From the NCBI RefSeq assembly GCF_001184025.1, contig NZ_BBYG01000025.1, forward strand, positions 19,750-83,749: a stretch of DNA of 64,000 nucleotides, read 5' to 3'. The notes below the pieces were generated by a model. That model had not been told where the DNA came from. It worked only from the letters and a program-made list of their open reading frames with translations, and did no database searches. This stretch comes from Streptomyces maremycinicus. GTDB taxonomy: Bacteria; Actinomycetota; Actinomycetes; Streptomycetales; Streptomycetaceae. How positions within the stretch are numbered: position 1 is the first letter of the stretch; every line of letters begins with the position of its first letter. The translations under genes and the position numbers were made by a program. Of the stretch, positions 1-9,120 are shown piece after piece.

Positions 1-14
1 GTTGATGATCCTCT

Positions 15-63
15 GGCTGTGGGCTGTGGGCTGTGGGCTGTGGGCTGTGGGCTGTGGGCTGTG
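15..63. repeat. Heptamer tandem repeat (GGCTGTG x7)
   Basis: Seven exact head-to-tail copies of GGCTGTG. The region from 1 to 368 holds no convincing gene. The reading frames that cross it translate the repeat into a Gly/Leu/Trp/Ala/Val ladder typical of a simple repeat. Beyond the repeat the gap is G-rich, low-complexity sequence downstream of the minus-strand dehydrogenase. Confidence 0.9.
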
Positions 64-368
64 TGGGCTGGCGGTTGCGAGCCGCGAGTCGCGCCGTGCG
101 TACCGGGACCGGTTCAGGGGGCTTCGTATTCGGGGCGGTGTCGTCGGTTTCGGGGCGCGGCAGGGGCGGCGGGGCGGGGCTGGGCGGTGCGGGGCTGGAG
201 AGAGCGGTCCGAGTGGGGTGCGGGGGTGCTGTGGCTTTGGGTGGGGCAGGCTCGCGCGCGGAGAGGGGGAACGCGGAGAGGGGAGAGGGCGGGGTCACGC
301 GCCGGGAGGGGAAAAGGGCGGGGGCTTGCGAGGGTCCTTGAGGTGGTCGGGGGCGGCGATTGCGAGGG

Positions 369-1133
369 TTACCAGGGCATCGCCACGCCGCCGTTCGGGC
401 GGAGGATCTGGCCCGTGGTGAATGCCGACGCGTCCGACGCCAGGTGGAGTACGGCGTGGGCGATGTCCTCGGGTTCGCCGACCCGGCCCAGGGGCGACAT
501 CCGTGCCATGAGCGCCTCGGTGTGCGCCTGTGCGCCGGCGTCGTGTCGGTCGGTCATGGGGGTGCGGATCCAGCCCGGGGCGACGGCGTTGACTCGGATG
601 CCGTAACGGCCGACCTCGGTCGCCAGGGTCTTCGTCAACTGGACCACGGCGGCCTTGGCGACGCCGTAGCAGAGCAGGCCGGCGCCGCCGGTGTCCACGG
701 CGCCGGAGGCCATCGTGACGATGCTGCCGCCGGTGTCGCGCGCCAGCATCAGACGGGCCGCCTCCTGGCAGGCGTACAGCACACCCTTGAAGTTGACGGC
801 CAGGACCCGGTCGAGATCCTCCTCCCGGGTCTCCAGGACCGGGCTGCTGTGCATGATCCCGGCGACGGCGGCCATGACGTCCAGCCGCTCGCACGACTCG
901 ACGGCCTGCCGGACCTCGGCGCGGTCGGTGACGTCCAGATGGTGGGTGCGTGCCGTGCCGCCCCGGTCCTTGATCAGCGTCGCCGTTTCGTGCAGGCCCC
1001 GCGCGTCGCGGTCCGCGCCGTGCACGGTGGCGCCCGCCTCGGCGAGCAGCACGGCGCAGGCGCGGCCGATTCCGCTTGCGGCCCCGGTGACGAATGCGGT
1101 GCGTCCGGTGAGGTCGTACGCCTTGACGGCCAT
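369..1133 (-). CDS. SDR family NAD(P)-dependent oxidoreductase
   Basis: Short-chain dehydrogenase/reductase of 254 residues, the usual length for classical SDRs. The N-terminal Rossmann motif TGAASGIG (about residues 14-21) binds the nicotinamide cofactor. Further on are the NFKG-type segment, a Ser-containing VTMASGAV strand and the catalytic YGVAK (YxxxK). The C-terminal GQILRPNGG matches the family's usual GG-ended tail. The start chosen is ATG at 1133; an upstream in-frame start at 1193 would add 20 Pro/Thr-rich residues unlike the family. The substrate cannot be read from sequence. It points toward the window edge, away from nei, with no obvious operon partner. Confidence 0.85.
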   Translation of the reverse strand: MAVKAYDLTGRTAFVTGAASGIGRACAVLLAEAGATVHGADRDARGLHETATLIKDRGGTARTHHLDVTDRAEVRQAVESCERLDVMAAVAGIMHSSPVLETREEDLDRVLAVNFKGVLYACQEAARLMLARDTGGSIVTMASGAVDTGGAGLLCYGVAKAAVVQLTKTLATEVGRYGIRVNAVAPGWIRTPMTDRHDAGAQAHTEALMARMSPLGRVGEPEDIAHAVLHLASDASAFTTGQILRPNGGVAMPW

Positions 1134-1327
1134 GAAAGGACGGTACGAGGGTTTCTGACGGTCCGTCAATTGCGGTGTCACGTGCGGTGTCATGTGCGGT
1201 GGGATGTCGGGGTGTTTTCGGGCGCATCGTCAACGGAGGGATCCGGAAACGGTCATTGCGGGGCCCGACCCGTCACCCGTCGCTCGTCACCGGGCACCAG
1301 GACCCGGCACCCGACACCAGTGACCCG

Positions 1328-2170
1328 TCACCGGGGCGAGCGGGGGCGGATGCGGCGCGTCGGTGGGGAGCCCGGTGCGGGGGCGGGGCCGGTCTGGCAC
1401 GCGGGGCACCAGTAGGTGGGGCGCTCGCGGGAACCGTCGCCCTGGTCGGCGACCCGGACCGGTGTACCGCAGCGCAGACAGGGGCGGGGTGCGCGGCCGT
1501 AGACGAACAGGTTCTGGCCGCGCGCGCCCGTCGTGTTGCGGACCGGGTGCTCCCGGTTGGCGTCCAAAAGCCTCTTGGCGAGGGCGGGCAGCTTCGCGGC
1601 GCGGTCGGCGGGGAGGGCACCGGCGGGGAGCCAGGGGGTGACGCCGAGGAGGAAGCAGACCTCGCTCTTGTACACGTTGCCGATGCCGGCGAGGTTGCGC
1701 TGGTCGAGGAGAGCCTCGCCGAGGGAGCGGGCAGGGTCCGCCAGGAGGTTGGCGAGGGCCTGCTCGGGGTTCCAGTCGGGGCCGAGCAGGTCGGGGCCGA
1801 GGTGGCCGACGGCCCGTGACTCGTCGGCGGTACGCAGAAGTTCGAGGACGGGGAGGCGGTAACCGACGGCGGTGCGGTCGTGGTTGCCGAGGATCGCCCG
1901 GATCTGGTGCGCCGGGCCGCCGGTCCAGCGCTGGTCGTTCGTGAACACCTTCCAGGAACCGTCCATCCGCAGGTGGGAGTGGAGGGTGAGGCCGCCTTCG
2001 ACGCGGGTGAGGAGGTGTTTGCCGCGCGGGGTGACGTCCAGCACGGTGCGTCCGGTGAGGTCGGCGGTGGCGAACTTCGGCACCCGGAGATCCGAGCGGG
2101 TCAGCACCTTGCCCGCGAGGGCGTCGTGCAGTCGCCTCGCCGCCTGCCAGACCGTGTCACCTTCGGGCAT
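1328..2170 (-). CDS. nei: Fpg/Nei family DNA glycosylase (endonuclease VIII-like)
   Basis: Base-excision repair glycosylase/AP lyase of 280 residues. The N-terminus MPEGDTV carries the catalytic Pro2 and Glu3 of the Fpg/Nei family and reads as the Nei rather than the Fpg subtype. A conserved RGKHLL lysine segment and an H2TH-like middle region (GIGNVYKSEVCFL) follow. The C-terminus has a zinc finger with two Cys pairs (CLRCG and CPAC). It removes oxidised pyrimidines and cleaves the abasic strand. The gene lies 57 bp downstream of lhr on the same strand and may be co-transcribed with it. Which Streptomyces Nei paralogue this is cannot be decided here. Confidence 0.9.
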   Translation of the reverse strand: MPEGDTVWQAARRLHDALAGKVLTRSDLRVPKFATADLTGRTVLDVTPRGKHLLTRVEGGLTLHSHLRMDGSWKVFTNDQRWTGGPAHQIRAILGNHDRTAVGYRLPVLELLRTADESRAVGHLGPDLLGPDWNPEQALANLLADPARSLGEALLDQRNLAGIGNVYKSEVCFLLGVTPWLPAGALPADRAAKLPALAKRLLDANREHPVRNTTGARGQNLFVYGRAPRPCLRCGTPVRVADQGDGSRERPTYWCPACQTGPAPAPGSPPTRRIRPRSPR

Positions 2171-2227
2171 GGGTCCAGGGTGGCATGTGAGTCGCTCCGG
2201 GCGGGGTGCGGCGCCGCGGTGGGGCGG

Positions 2228-5200
2228 TCATGCGCGCAGGCGCAGGCCGCGAGGGGTCGCGATGAAGCCCGCTCCTTCCAGCAGGGTGCCGATGGGGGAG
2301 GTGAGGGCCGAGGCGCCGTTGACGCGTTCCACCGTGACCGTGCCGAGGGAGCCCGCGCGGGCGGCCTCCGCGAGGGCCTCCGCGGCGGTGTGCAGGCGGG
2401 GGTCGTCGGCGGGGCTGTCGCCGTCCGCCGTGGCGGGCCAGGCCAGCAGGGTCTTGCCGCCGCGCTCCATGTAGAGCGTGAGCTCGCCGTCCACGAGTAC
2501 CACTAGGGAGCCGGCCTTGCGGCCGGGCTTGTGCCCGGCGCCGCTCGGTGGCTCGGGCCAGCCCAGAGCGGCGCCGTAGGCGTTCGCCGGGTCGGCGGCG
2601 GCGAGGACGACCGCGCGGGAGGCGCCGGACGGGGTGCCGTAGCGGTTGCGGTTCTGGGCGCGCCGGGACCGGTGCTGGTCGGGGAAGCCGGCACCTGCCT
2701 GCCGGTCGGGGAAGGCCGGGCCCGCAGGGAAGTCCGAGCCACGCGGTCCGTCCGAGCCGTCAGGACCGTCCGAGCCGTACGGGAAGCCGCCGCCCCCTCG
2801 GGGGCCACCGGCGCCCGGGGAGTCGAAGTCGCCGGACGAGACGTACCCGTCCGGAGCGGCGGAGGTCGCCGGGGCGCCGAAGGGGGAAGGCCGTCCGTCC
2901 GCGGGGCCGGGGACGTCCCAGGTGCCGTCGGACGGGAAGCTGTCGGGGAAGACGAAGCCGTCCGAGGGGCTCGGCGCCGCGTTCGGACCGGGCAGTTGCT
3001 CGCCGCGGTCACGGGCGTTGGCCACCGCGCGGAGCCGGTCCACGGCGCCGTCCATGGCGAACTGCGCCGCCCCGAGGCCTTCGACGACATACCCGCGGCG
3101 GGCCTGACCGCTCTCCTCGAAGACGGACAGCACGCGGTACGTCGCCGAGAAGCCGCCTTCGACTCCCTCGGCCGCGACCGCGCCCCGCGTCACCACGCCG
3201 TGCCGGTCCAGGAGGGTACGGGCGAGGGCGTGGGCGCGGACCGTGGCGTCGGCCTCGTGGGCCGGCAGGAGGGACCAGCGTCCGCCGACGGTCGGGGGGC
3301 CGCTGCGGGAAGCGGGGCGGGCCGCGGCCGTCAGCGAGCCGTAGCGGCCGCGTGGGACGCTGCGCTTGGCACGGTGGGCCGTGGAGCCCGCCGTGCGCCC
3401 CGAGCCCAGCAGGGCGCGCAGGGGGGTGAGCGTGTCGTTGGTGAGCCGGCCGGACCAGGCCAGGTCCCAGACCGTGTCGGCGAGCTGCGGGTCGGTGGCC
3501 TCGGGGTGCGTGGTGGCGCGGACCTGGTCGGCGATCTGGCGGAAGAACAGCCCGTAGCCCCCGGAGAGGGTGTCCAGGACCGACTGGTGCAGTGCCGTCA
3601 GCTCCAGAGGGTGCGGCGGCGGCAGGAGCAGGGGCGCCGCGTCGGCCACGTACAGGGACATCCAGCCGTCCTTGCCGGGGAGGGCGCCCGCGCCGGCCCA
3701 GATCACCTCGCCGGCCGCGGTGAGTTCGTCGAGCATCGCCGGGGCGTAGTCCCGCACGCGGGACGGCAGGACGAGCCGCTCCAGGGCCGAGGCGGGCACC
3801 GAGGCGCCCTGGAGCTGTTCGACGGCGCGCACCAGCCCGTCGGTGCCGCGCAGCGAGTGGCCCTTGCCGATGTGCTGCCACTGGGGCAGGAACTGGGCCA
3901 GCGCGGGCGGCGGGACGGGCTCCAGTTCGTGCCGCAGCGCGGCCAGGGAGCGGCGGCGCAGCCTGCGCAGGACCGTCGCGTCGCACCACTCCTGGCCGAT
4001 GCCGGCCGGGTGGAACTCGCCCTGCACGACGCGCCCGCCGGCCGAGAGCCGCTGGAGGGCGCCCTCGGTCACCGCCACGCCCAGGCCGAAGCGGGCGGCC
4101 GCGGCCGCGGAGGTGAACGGTCCGTGGGTGCGGGCGTAGCGCGCCAGGAGGTCGCCGAGCGGCTCCTTGACCGGCTCCGTGAAGGCCTCCGGGACACCGA
4201 CCGGCAGGGCCGTGCCGAGGGCGTCGCGCAGGCGCCCCGCGTCCTCGATCGCCGCCCAGTGGTCGGCTCCCGCGACCCGCACCCGGATGGCACGGCGGGC
4301 GGCGGCCAGCTCCTGCGCCCAGTGCGGCTCGGCGCCGCGCTCGGCCAGCTCGGCGTCGGTGAGCGGGCCGAGAAGGCGCAGGAGGTCGGCGATGCCTTCG
4401 GCGTCCTTCACCCGGCGGTCCTCGGTGAGCCACTGGAGTTCCCGCTCCAGCTCCGTGAGTACCTCGGCGTCGAGCAGTTCGCGCAGCTCCGCCTGGCCGA
4501 GCAGCTCGGCCAGCAGGCGGGAGTCCAGGGAGAGGGCGGCCGCGCGGCGCTCGGCGAGCGGGGAGTCCCCTTCGTAGAGGAACTGGGCGACGTAGCCGAA
4601 GAGCAGTGAGCGGGCGAAGGGGGACGGCTCCGGGGTGGTGACCTCGACCAGGCGCACCTTGCGGGCCTCCAGGTCCCCCATCAGCTCCACGAGCCCGGGA
4701 ACGTCGAAGACGTCCTGGAGACACTCGCGGATCGCTTCCAGGACGATCGGGAACGAGCCGAACTCACTCGCCACCTGGAGCAGTTGGGCGGCACGCTGGC
4801 GCTGCTGCCACAGCGGGGTGCGCTTGCCGGGATTGCGGCGCGGCAGCAGCAGCGCGCGGGCGGCGCACTCGCGGAAGCGAGCCGCGAACAGGGCCGAGCC
4901 ACCGACCTGGTCGGTGACGATCTGGTCGACCTCGCCCTTGTCGAAGACGACGTCGGCGGCGCCGACCGGGGCCTGCTCGGCGTCGTACTCCGTGCCCGCC
5001 TTCGACGGCTCCTGGTCGAGCAGGTCCAGGCTCATGAGGTCGGCGTCCGGCAGTCGCAGGACGATGCCGTCGTCGGCGTGCATGACCTGGGCGTCCATGC
5101 CGTAGCGCTCGGAGAGTTTGGCTCCCAGGGCGAGGGCCCAGGGGGCGTGGACCTGGGCCCCGAAGGGGGAGTGGACGACGACCCGCCAGTCGCCCAGTTC

Positions 5201-7246
5201 GTCGCGGAAGCGCTCCACGACGATCGTGCGGTCGTCCGGGATGTGACCGCAGGCCTGGCGCTGTTCGTCCAGGTAGGAGAGCACGTTGTCGGCGGCCCAG
5301 GCGTCCAGGCCCGCGGTGAGCAGCCGGAGCCGGGCGTCGTCCTTGGGCAGCGAGCCGACCTCACGCAGGAAGGCGCCGACCGCGCGGCCGAGCTCCAGCG
5401 GGCGGCCCAGTTGGTCGCCCTTCCAGAAGGGCAGCCGGCCCGGGACTCCGGGGGCGGGGGAGACAAGGACGCGGTCGCGCGTGATGTCCTCGATGCGCCA
5501 GGAGCTGGTGCCGAGCGTGAAGACGTCGCCCACGCGGGACTCGTACACCATCTCCTCGTCGAGCTCGCCGACCCGGCCGCCGCCCTTCTTGGGGTCCGCG
5601 CCCGCCAGGAAGACACCGAACAGGCCCCGGTCGGGGATGGTGCCCCCGGAGGTGACGGCGAGGCGCTGGGCGCCGGGGCGGCCGGCGATCGTGCCCGCGA
5701 CGCGGTCCCACACCACACGGGGGCGCAGCTCGGCGAAAGCGTCCGACGGGTAGCGGCCGGCCAGCATGTCCAGGACCGCCGTGAACGCGGACTCCGGGAG
5801 GGACGCGAACGGGGCCGCCCGGCGGACCGTGGACAGCAGGTCGTCGACCTGCCAGGTGTCGAGCGCGGTCATGGCGACGATTTGCTGCGCCAGGACGTCC
5901 AAGGGGTTGGCGGGAACCTTCAGCGACTCGATCGAGCCCGTGCGCATCCGCTCGGTGACGACCGCCGCCTGGACGAGGTCACCGCGGTACTTCGGGAAGA
6001 CCACTCCGGTGGACACCGCGCCCACCTGGTGTCCCGCCCGGCCGACGCGCTGGAGGCCCGAGGCCACCGAAGGCGGCGATTCGACCTGGATGACGAGATC
6101 CACCGCGCCCATGTCGATGCCCAGCTCCAGGCTGGAGGTCGCCACGACGGCCGGCAGCCGCCCCGCCTTGAGGTCCTCCTCCACGAGCGCGCGCTGTTCC
6201 TTCGAGACCGAGCCGTGGTGGGCGCGCGCGATGACGGGCGGGGCGCCCTGGGCCGCGCCCGAGCCGCCCATGAGCTCCGCGGGCGAGTGGTGCTCGTCCA
6301 GCGGCTCGCCGGTGGCCCGCTCGTAGGCGATCTCGTTGAGCCGGTTGCACAGGCGTTCGGCGAGGCGGCGCGAATTGGCGAACACGATCGTGGACCGGTG
6401 GGCCTGGACGAGGTCGGTGATCCGCTCCTCGACGTGCGGCCAGATCGACGGACGTTCCGCGCCTTCGGAGCCTTCGGCGACCGGGGAACCGCCGAGCTCG
6501 CCCAGGTCCTCCACCGGGACGACGACCGAGAGGTCGAACTCCTTGCCGGACTTCGGCTGGACGATCTCCACCTTGCGCTGCGGGGACAGGTAGCGCGCCA
6601 CCTCGTCGACCGGCCGGACGGTGGCCGAGAGGCCGATGCGGCGGGCCGGCTTCGGCAGCAGTTCGTCCAGCCGCTCCAGGGAGAGCGCCAGGTGCGCACC
6701 GCGCTTGGTGCCCGCGACGGCGTGCACCTCGTCCAGGATCACCGTCTCGATGCCGGTCAGCGCGTCGCGCGTGGCCGACGTCAGCATCAGGAACAGGGAC
6801 TCGGGGGTCGTGATCAGGATGTCCGGGGGACGGGTGGACAGCGCGCGACGCTCGGCGGGCGGGGTGTCGCCGGAGCGGATCCCGACCTTGACCTCCGGTT
6901 CCGGCAGGCCGAGGCGTACGGATTCCTGGCGGATGCCGGTCAGGGGACTGCGCAGGTTGCGCTCCACGTCGACCGCGAGAGCCTTGAGGGGGGAGACGTA
7001 GAGGACCCGGCAGCGCTTCTTCGGGTCGGCCGGCGGGGGCGTCGAGGCGAGCTGGTCCAGGGCGGCGAGGAACGCGGCCAGGGTCTTCCCGGAGCCGGTC
7101 GGGGCCACCACCAGCACGTCCGCGCCCTCACCGATGGCCTGCCACGCGCCCGCCTGGGCCGCGGTGGGCGCGGAGAACGCCCCCGTGAACCAGCCGCGGG
7201 TCGCGGGGGAGAAGCCGTCGAGGGCTCGGTGTGCGGAGCTGACCAT
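2228..7246 (-). CDS. lhr: Lhr-type ATP-dependent DNA helicase
   Basis: Large superfamily 2 helicase of 1,672 residues, somewhat longer than usual for Lhr. It has Walker A APTGSGKT at 48-55, a DEVH box near 171, the SAT motif (LSATVRP) near 205, and C-terminal helicase motifs (SSLELGIDMG, QRVGRAGHQ) followed by the long Lhr-specific C-terminal region. A Gly/Asp/Ser/Pro-rich linker (roughly 2,610-3,000) interrupts the C-terminal part and looks like an expanded disordered insertion. The start is ATG 7246; the frame stays open to 8317, but the added sequence is antisense to the AraC gene and low in quality. Lhr enzymes unwind RNA:DNA hybrids and are linked to DNA repair, consistent with nei next door. 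Confidence 0.9.
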   Translation of the reverse strand: MVSSAHRALDGFSPATRGWFTGAFSAPTAAQAGAWQAIGEGADVLVVAPTGSGKTLAAFLAALDQLASTPPPADPKKRCRVLYVSPLKALAVDVERNLRSPLTGIRQESVRLGLPEPEVKVGIRSGDTPPAERRALSTRPPDILITTPESLFLMLTSATRDALTGIETVILDEVHAVAGTKRGAHLALSLERLDELLPKPARRIGLSATVRPVDEVARYLSPQRKVEIVQPKSGKEFDLSVVVPVEDLGELGGSPVAEGSEGAERPSIWPHVEERITDLVQAHRSTIVFANSRRLAERLCNRLNEIAYERATGEPLDEHHSPAELMGGSGAAQGAPPVIARAHHGSVSKEQRALVEEDLKAGRLPAVVATSSLELGIDMGAVDLVIQVESPPSVASGLQRVGRAGHQVGAVSTGVVFPKYRGDLVQAAVVTERMRTGSIESLKVPANPLDVLAQQIVAMTALDTWQVDDLLSTVRRAAPFASLPESAFTAVLDMLAGRYPSDAFAELRPRVVWDRVAGTIAGRPGAQRLAVTSGGTIPDRGLFGVFLAGADPKKGGGRVGELDEEMVYESRVGDVFTLGTSSWRIEDITRDRVLVSPAPGVPGRLPFWKGDQLGRPLELGRAVGAFLREVGSLPKDDARLRLLTAGLDAWAADNVLSYLDEQRQACGHIPDDRTIVVERFRDELGDWRVVVHSPFGAQVHAPWALALGAKLSERYGMDAQVMHADDGIVLRLPDADLMSLDLLDQEPSKAGTEYDAEQAPVGAADVVFDKGEVDQIVTDQVGGSALFAARFRECAARALLLPRRNPGKRTPLWQQRQRAAQLLQVASEFGSFPIVLEAIRECLQDVFDVPGLVELMGDLEARKVRLVEVTTPEPSPFARSLLFGYVAQFLYEGDSPLAERRAAALSLDSRLLAELLGQAELRELLDAEVLTELERELQWLTEDRRVKDAEGIADLLRLLGPLTDAELAERGAEPHWAQELAAARRAIRVRVAGADHWAAIEDAGRLRDALGTALPVGVPEAFTEPVKEPLGDLLARYARTHGPFTSAAAAARFGLGVAVTEGALQRLSAGGRVVQGEFHPAGIGQEWCDATVLRRLRRRSLAALRHELEPVPPPALAQFLPQWQHIGKGHSLRGTDGLVRAVEQLQGASVPASALERLVLPSRVRDYAPAMLDELTAAGEVIWAGAGALPGKDGWMSLYVADAAPLLLPPPHPLELTALHQSVLDTLSGGYGLFFRQIADQVRATTHPEATDPQLADTVWDLAWSGRLTNDTLTPLRALLGSGRTAGSTAHRAKRSVPRGRYGSLTAAARPASRSGPPTVGGRWSLLPAHEADATVRAHALARTLLDRHGVVTRGAVAAEGVEGGFSATYRVLSVFEESGQARRGYVVEGLGAAQFAMDGAVDRLRAVANARDRGEQLPGPNAAPSPSDGFVFPDSFPSDGTWDVPGPADGRPSPFGAPATSAAPDGYVSSGDFDSPGAGGPRGGGGFPYGSDGPDGSDGPRGSDFPAGPAFPDRQAGAGFPDQHRSRRAQNRNRYGTPSGASRAVVLAAADPANAYGAALGWPEPPSGAGHKPGRKAGSLVVLVDGELTLYMERGGKTLLAWPATADGDSPADDPRLHTAAEALAEAARAGSLGTVTVERVNGASALTSPIGTLLEGAGFIATPRGLRLRA

Positions 7247-7325
7247 GCGTCCATCCTGCACCCGGCCACTGACAATTGCCCTGACCTGCGGATACGACGT
7301 TCCCTCGCGGCGCTCCCCCTCGACG

Positions 7326-7368
7326 TGCGGGCTTGCGGGCTGCGGGCTGCGGGCTGCGGGCTGTGGGC
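7326..7368. repeat. Heptamer tandem repeat (TGCGGGC-type)
   Basis: About six imperfect copies of TGCGGGC/TGTGGGC in the 231 bp divergent gap between lhr (start 7246) and the AraC-type gene (start 7478). The unit is a one-base variant of the 15-63 heptamer. Apart from this repeat the gap has a G-rich stretch and the Shine-Dalgarno of the AraC gene. Confidence 0.85.
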
Positions 7369-7477
7369 AGTGGTCGGGGGCGTGGCGGTGGCGGTGGCTG
7401 TGCCGGGGCGACGGGTGAATGGGGGCCGGGGGCCAAGGGCTGGGGTGGCCCGGTGGCGGGTCGCGGAGAATGGGTGT

Positions 7478-8452
7478 GTGGTGCATTCGGGTTCTGGTAC
7501 GGACGAGCTGGCGCGGCACTGGCGGTATGCGGAGCTGCCCGGTGTCGATCTGCTCCGGGCCCGGTACGTCCGCAAGACCTTCGTACGGCACACCCACGAG
7601 CACTTCGTGATCGCTGCCATCGCCGAGGGGGTGGAGGTCTTCCACCACCGCGGGGCCGATCAGTACGCGGGGGCGGGGACGCTCGCACTGGTCAACCCGG
7701 ACACGCCGCACACCGGGCGGGCCGGGGTGCCGGAGGGCTGGCGGTACGGGGCCGTGTATCCGTCGCCCGACGTGGTGGCCGAGATCGCGGCCGAGACCAC
7801 GACCCTCCGTGGCACCCCGGGTTTCGTCAGGCCCGTGCTGGACGACGCCTACGCCGTCGGGCTGGTGCATCAGGTGCTCAGGGCCGCCGAGGAGGGCAAC
7901 GCGCTGGCCGCCGACACGCTGCTGCGGGTGGCCGTGACGCGACTGCTGCGGCTCAACGGCGGACCGCTGCCGCAGCGTGAGGTGAGGTCGGCCGGGGCGC
8001 GGATCGCCGCACGCGCGCGTGCGGTGCTGGCGGAACGGTTGGTCGATCCGCCGACGCTGGAGGAACTGGCCGCGGACCTGGGGACCAGCTCGTTCGCGCT
8101 GCTGCGGGCCTTCCGGGACACGTACGGGCTGCCGCCCCATGCCTGGCTGACGGACGCCCGGGTGCGGCGCGCGAGGCGGCTGCTCGACGAGGGGACCGCG
8201 CCCGCCGAGGCGGCCGTCGCGGTGGGGTTCACCGACCAGCCGCACCTCAACCGTCACTTCGCCCGGATCGTGGGAGTCCCTCCGGGGGCGTACCAGCGTG
8301 AGCGCAAGAACGTACAAGACCCACCCGGCGGGCTGCTCCTACCGTCGTGGGCGTGGCAGAACAGACAGCTCTCACGGACATACGCGCCGACGGCGGAGGA
8401 CGGCCCGACGCCGCCGTCGTCCGGGACGCCCTCGGGGTCGGAATCGCCGTAG
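7478..8452 (+). CDS. AraC family transcriptional regulator
   Basis: DNA-binding regulator of about 324 residues. The N-terminal cupin-like sensor has the typical RHTHEHFVIAAI and NPDTPHTG segments. The C-terminal AraC domain carries two helix-turn-helices, LEELAADLGTSSFALLRAF and AEAAVAVGFTDQPHLNRHF. The start is GTG 7478 or 7481, set by GGAG at 7465-7468; longer readings upstream are antisense to lhr. The last 40 or so residues after the AraC domain overlap the start of azlC by about 106 bp on the same strand. Position and orientation suggest that it controls the downstream azlCD exporter; this is inferred, not shown. Confidence 0.88.
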   Translation: MVHSGSGTDELARHWRYAELPGVDLLRARYVRKTFVRHTHEHFVIAAIAEGVEVFHHRGADQYAGAGTLALVNPDTPHTGRAGVPEGWRYGAVYPSPDVVAEIAAETTTLRGTPGFVRPVLDDAYAVGLVHQVLRAAEEGNALAADTLLRVAVTRLLRLNGGPLPQREVRSAGARIAARARAVLAERLVDPPTLEELAADLGTSSFALLRAFRDTYGLPPHAWLTDARVRRARRLLDEGTAPAEAAVAVGFTDQPHLNRHFARIVGVPPGAYQRERKNVQDPPGGLLLPSWAWQNRQLSRTYAPTAEDGPTPPSSGTPSGSESP

Positions 8453-9120
8453 GACTCTCCGGGTTCGCCTTCGGGGTGACCTCGGCGGGCAGCGGACTCT
8501 CGGTGTGGCAGACCTGCGCGCTCAGCCTCCTCGTCTTCACGGGAGCATCCCAGTTCGCGCTCGTCGGGGCGCTGGCGGCCGGCGGCAATCCCCTGACGGC
8601 GGCCGCGGGCGCCTTCTTCCTGGGCGTGCGCAACGCGTTCTACGGTCTGCGGCTGTCCCAGTCGCTGGCGCTCCCGCGCGCGGTGCGCCCGTTCGCCGCC
8701 CAATGGGTGATCGACGAGACGGCGGCGGTCTCGCTCGCCCAGCCCGGGCGGCGTGCCGCGCGCATCGGCTTCGGCGTGACCGGGCTGACCCTGTACGTCC
8801 TGTGGAACCTCACCACGCTGCTGGGCGCCCTCGGGGCGGAGGCCATCGGGGACACGGACGCCTGGGGGCTCGACGCGGCCGGGCCCGCCGTCTTCCTGGC
8901 GCTGCTCGCACCCATGCTGAAGACGACCGCCGAGCGGGCCGTCGCCGGGCTCGCGGTGCTCCTGGGGCTGGGCCTGCTGCCCGTGCTGCCCTCCGGAGTG
9001 CCCGTGCTGGCGGCAGCGCTCGCCGCTCCGGTCGTCCTGTACTTCGAGGGCCGGCGCCAGGCCGGCCGGGCGGCCGATCCGGCGGCCGGTCGGGTCCCCA
9101 CCGGGGAGGACGAGCGGTGA
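8347..9120 (+). CDS. azlC: AzlC family branched-chain amino acid exporter, large subunit
   Basis: Integral membrane protein of 257 residues with an AzlC signature: GVGIAVGLSGFAFGV at the start of the membrane region, LLVFTGASQFALVG, and FFLGVRNAFYGLRLS. With AzlD it forms a branched-chain amino acid (or related) exporter in the cytoplasmic membrane. The start is GTG 8347, inside the end of the AraC gene; GTG 8353 is an alternative. Its TGA stop overlaps the GTG start of azlD (GTGA), the usual sign of translational coupling. Substrate is not established from sequence. Confidence 0.88.
   Translation: MGVAEQTALTDIRADGGGRPDAAVVRDALGVGIAVGLSGFAFGVTSAGSGLSVWQTCALSLLVFTGASQFALVGALAAGGNPLTAAAGAFFLGVRNAFYGLRLSQSLALPRAVRPFAAQWVIDETAAVSLAQPGRRAARIGFGVTGLTLYVLWNLTTLLGALGAEAIGDTDAWGLDAAGPAVFLALLAPMLKTTAERAVAGLAVLLGLGLLPVLPSGVPVLAAALAAPVVLYFEGRRQAGRAADPAAGRVPTGEDER

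Noticed and set aside
4784..7477. Long plus-strand frame running into the AraC gene
   Set aside because: The first 900 codons are antisense to lhr and low-complexity. Only the part from 7,478 shows regulator domains and a Shine-Dalgarno.
7247..8317. N-terminal extension of the Lhr frame
   Set aside because: It is antisense to the AraC gene, Pro/Arg/His-rich and contains the heptamer repeat. Lhr homology begins at the 7,246 start.
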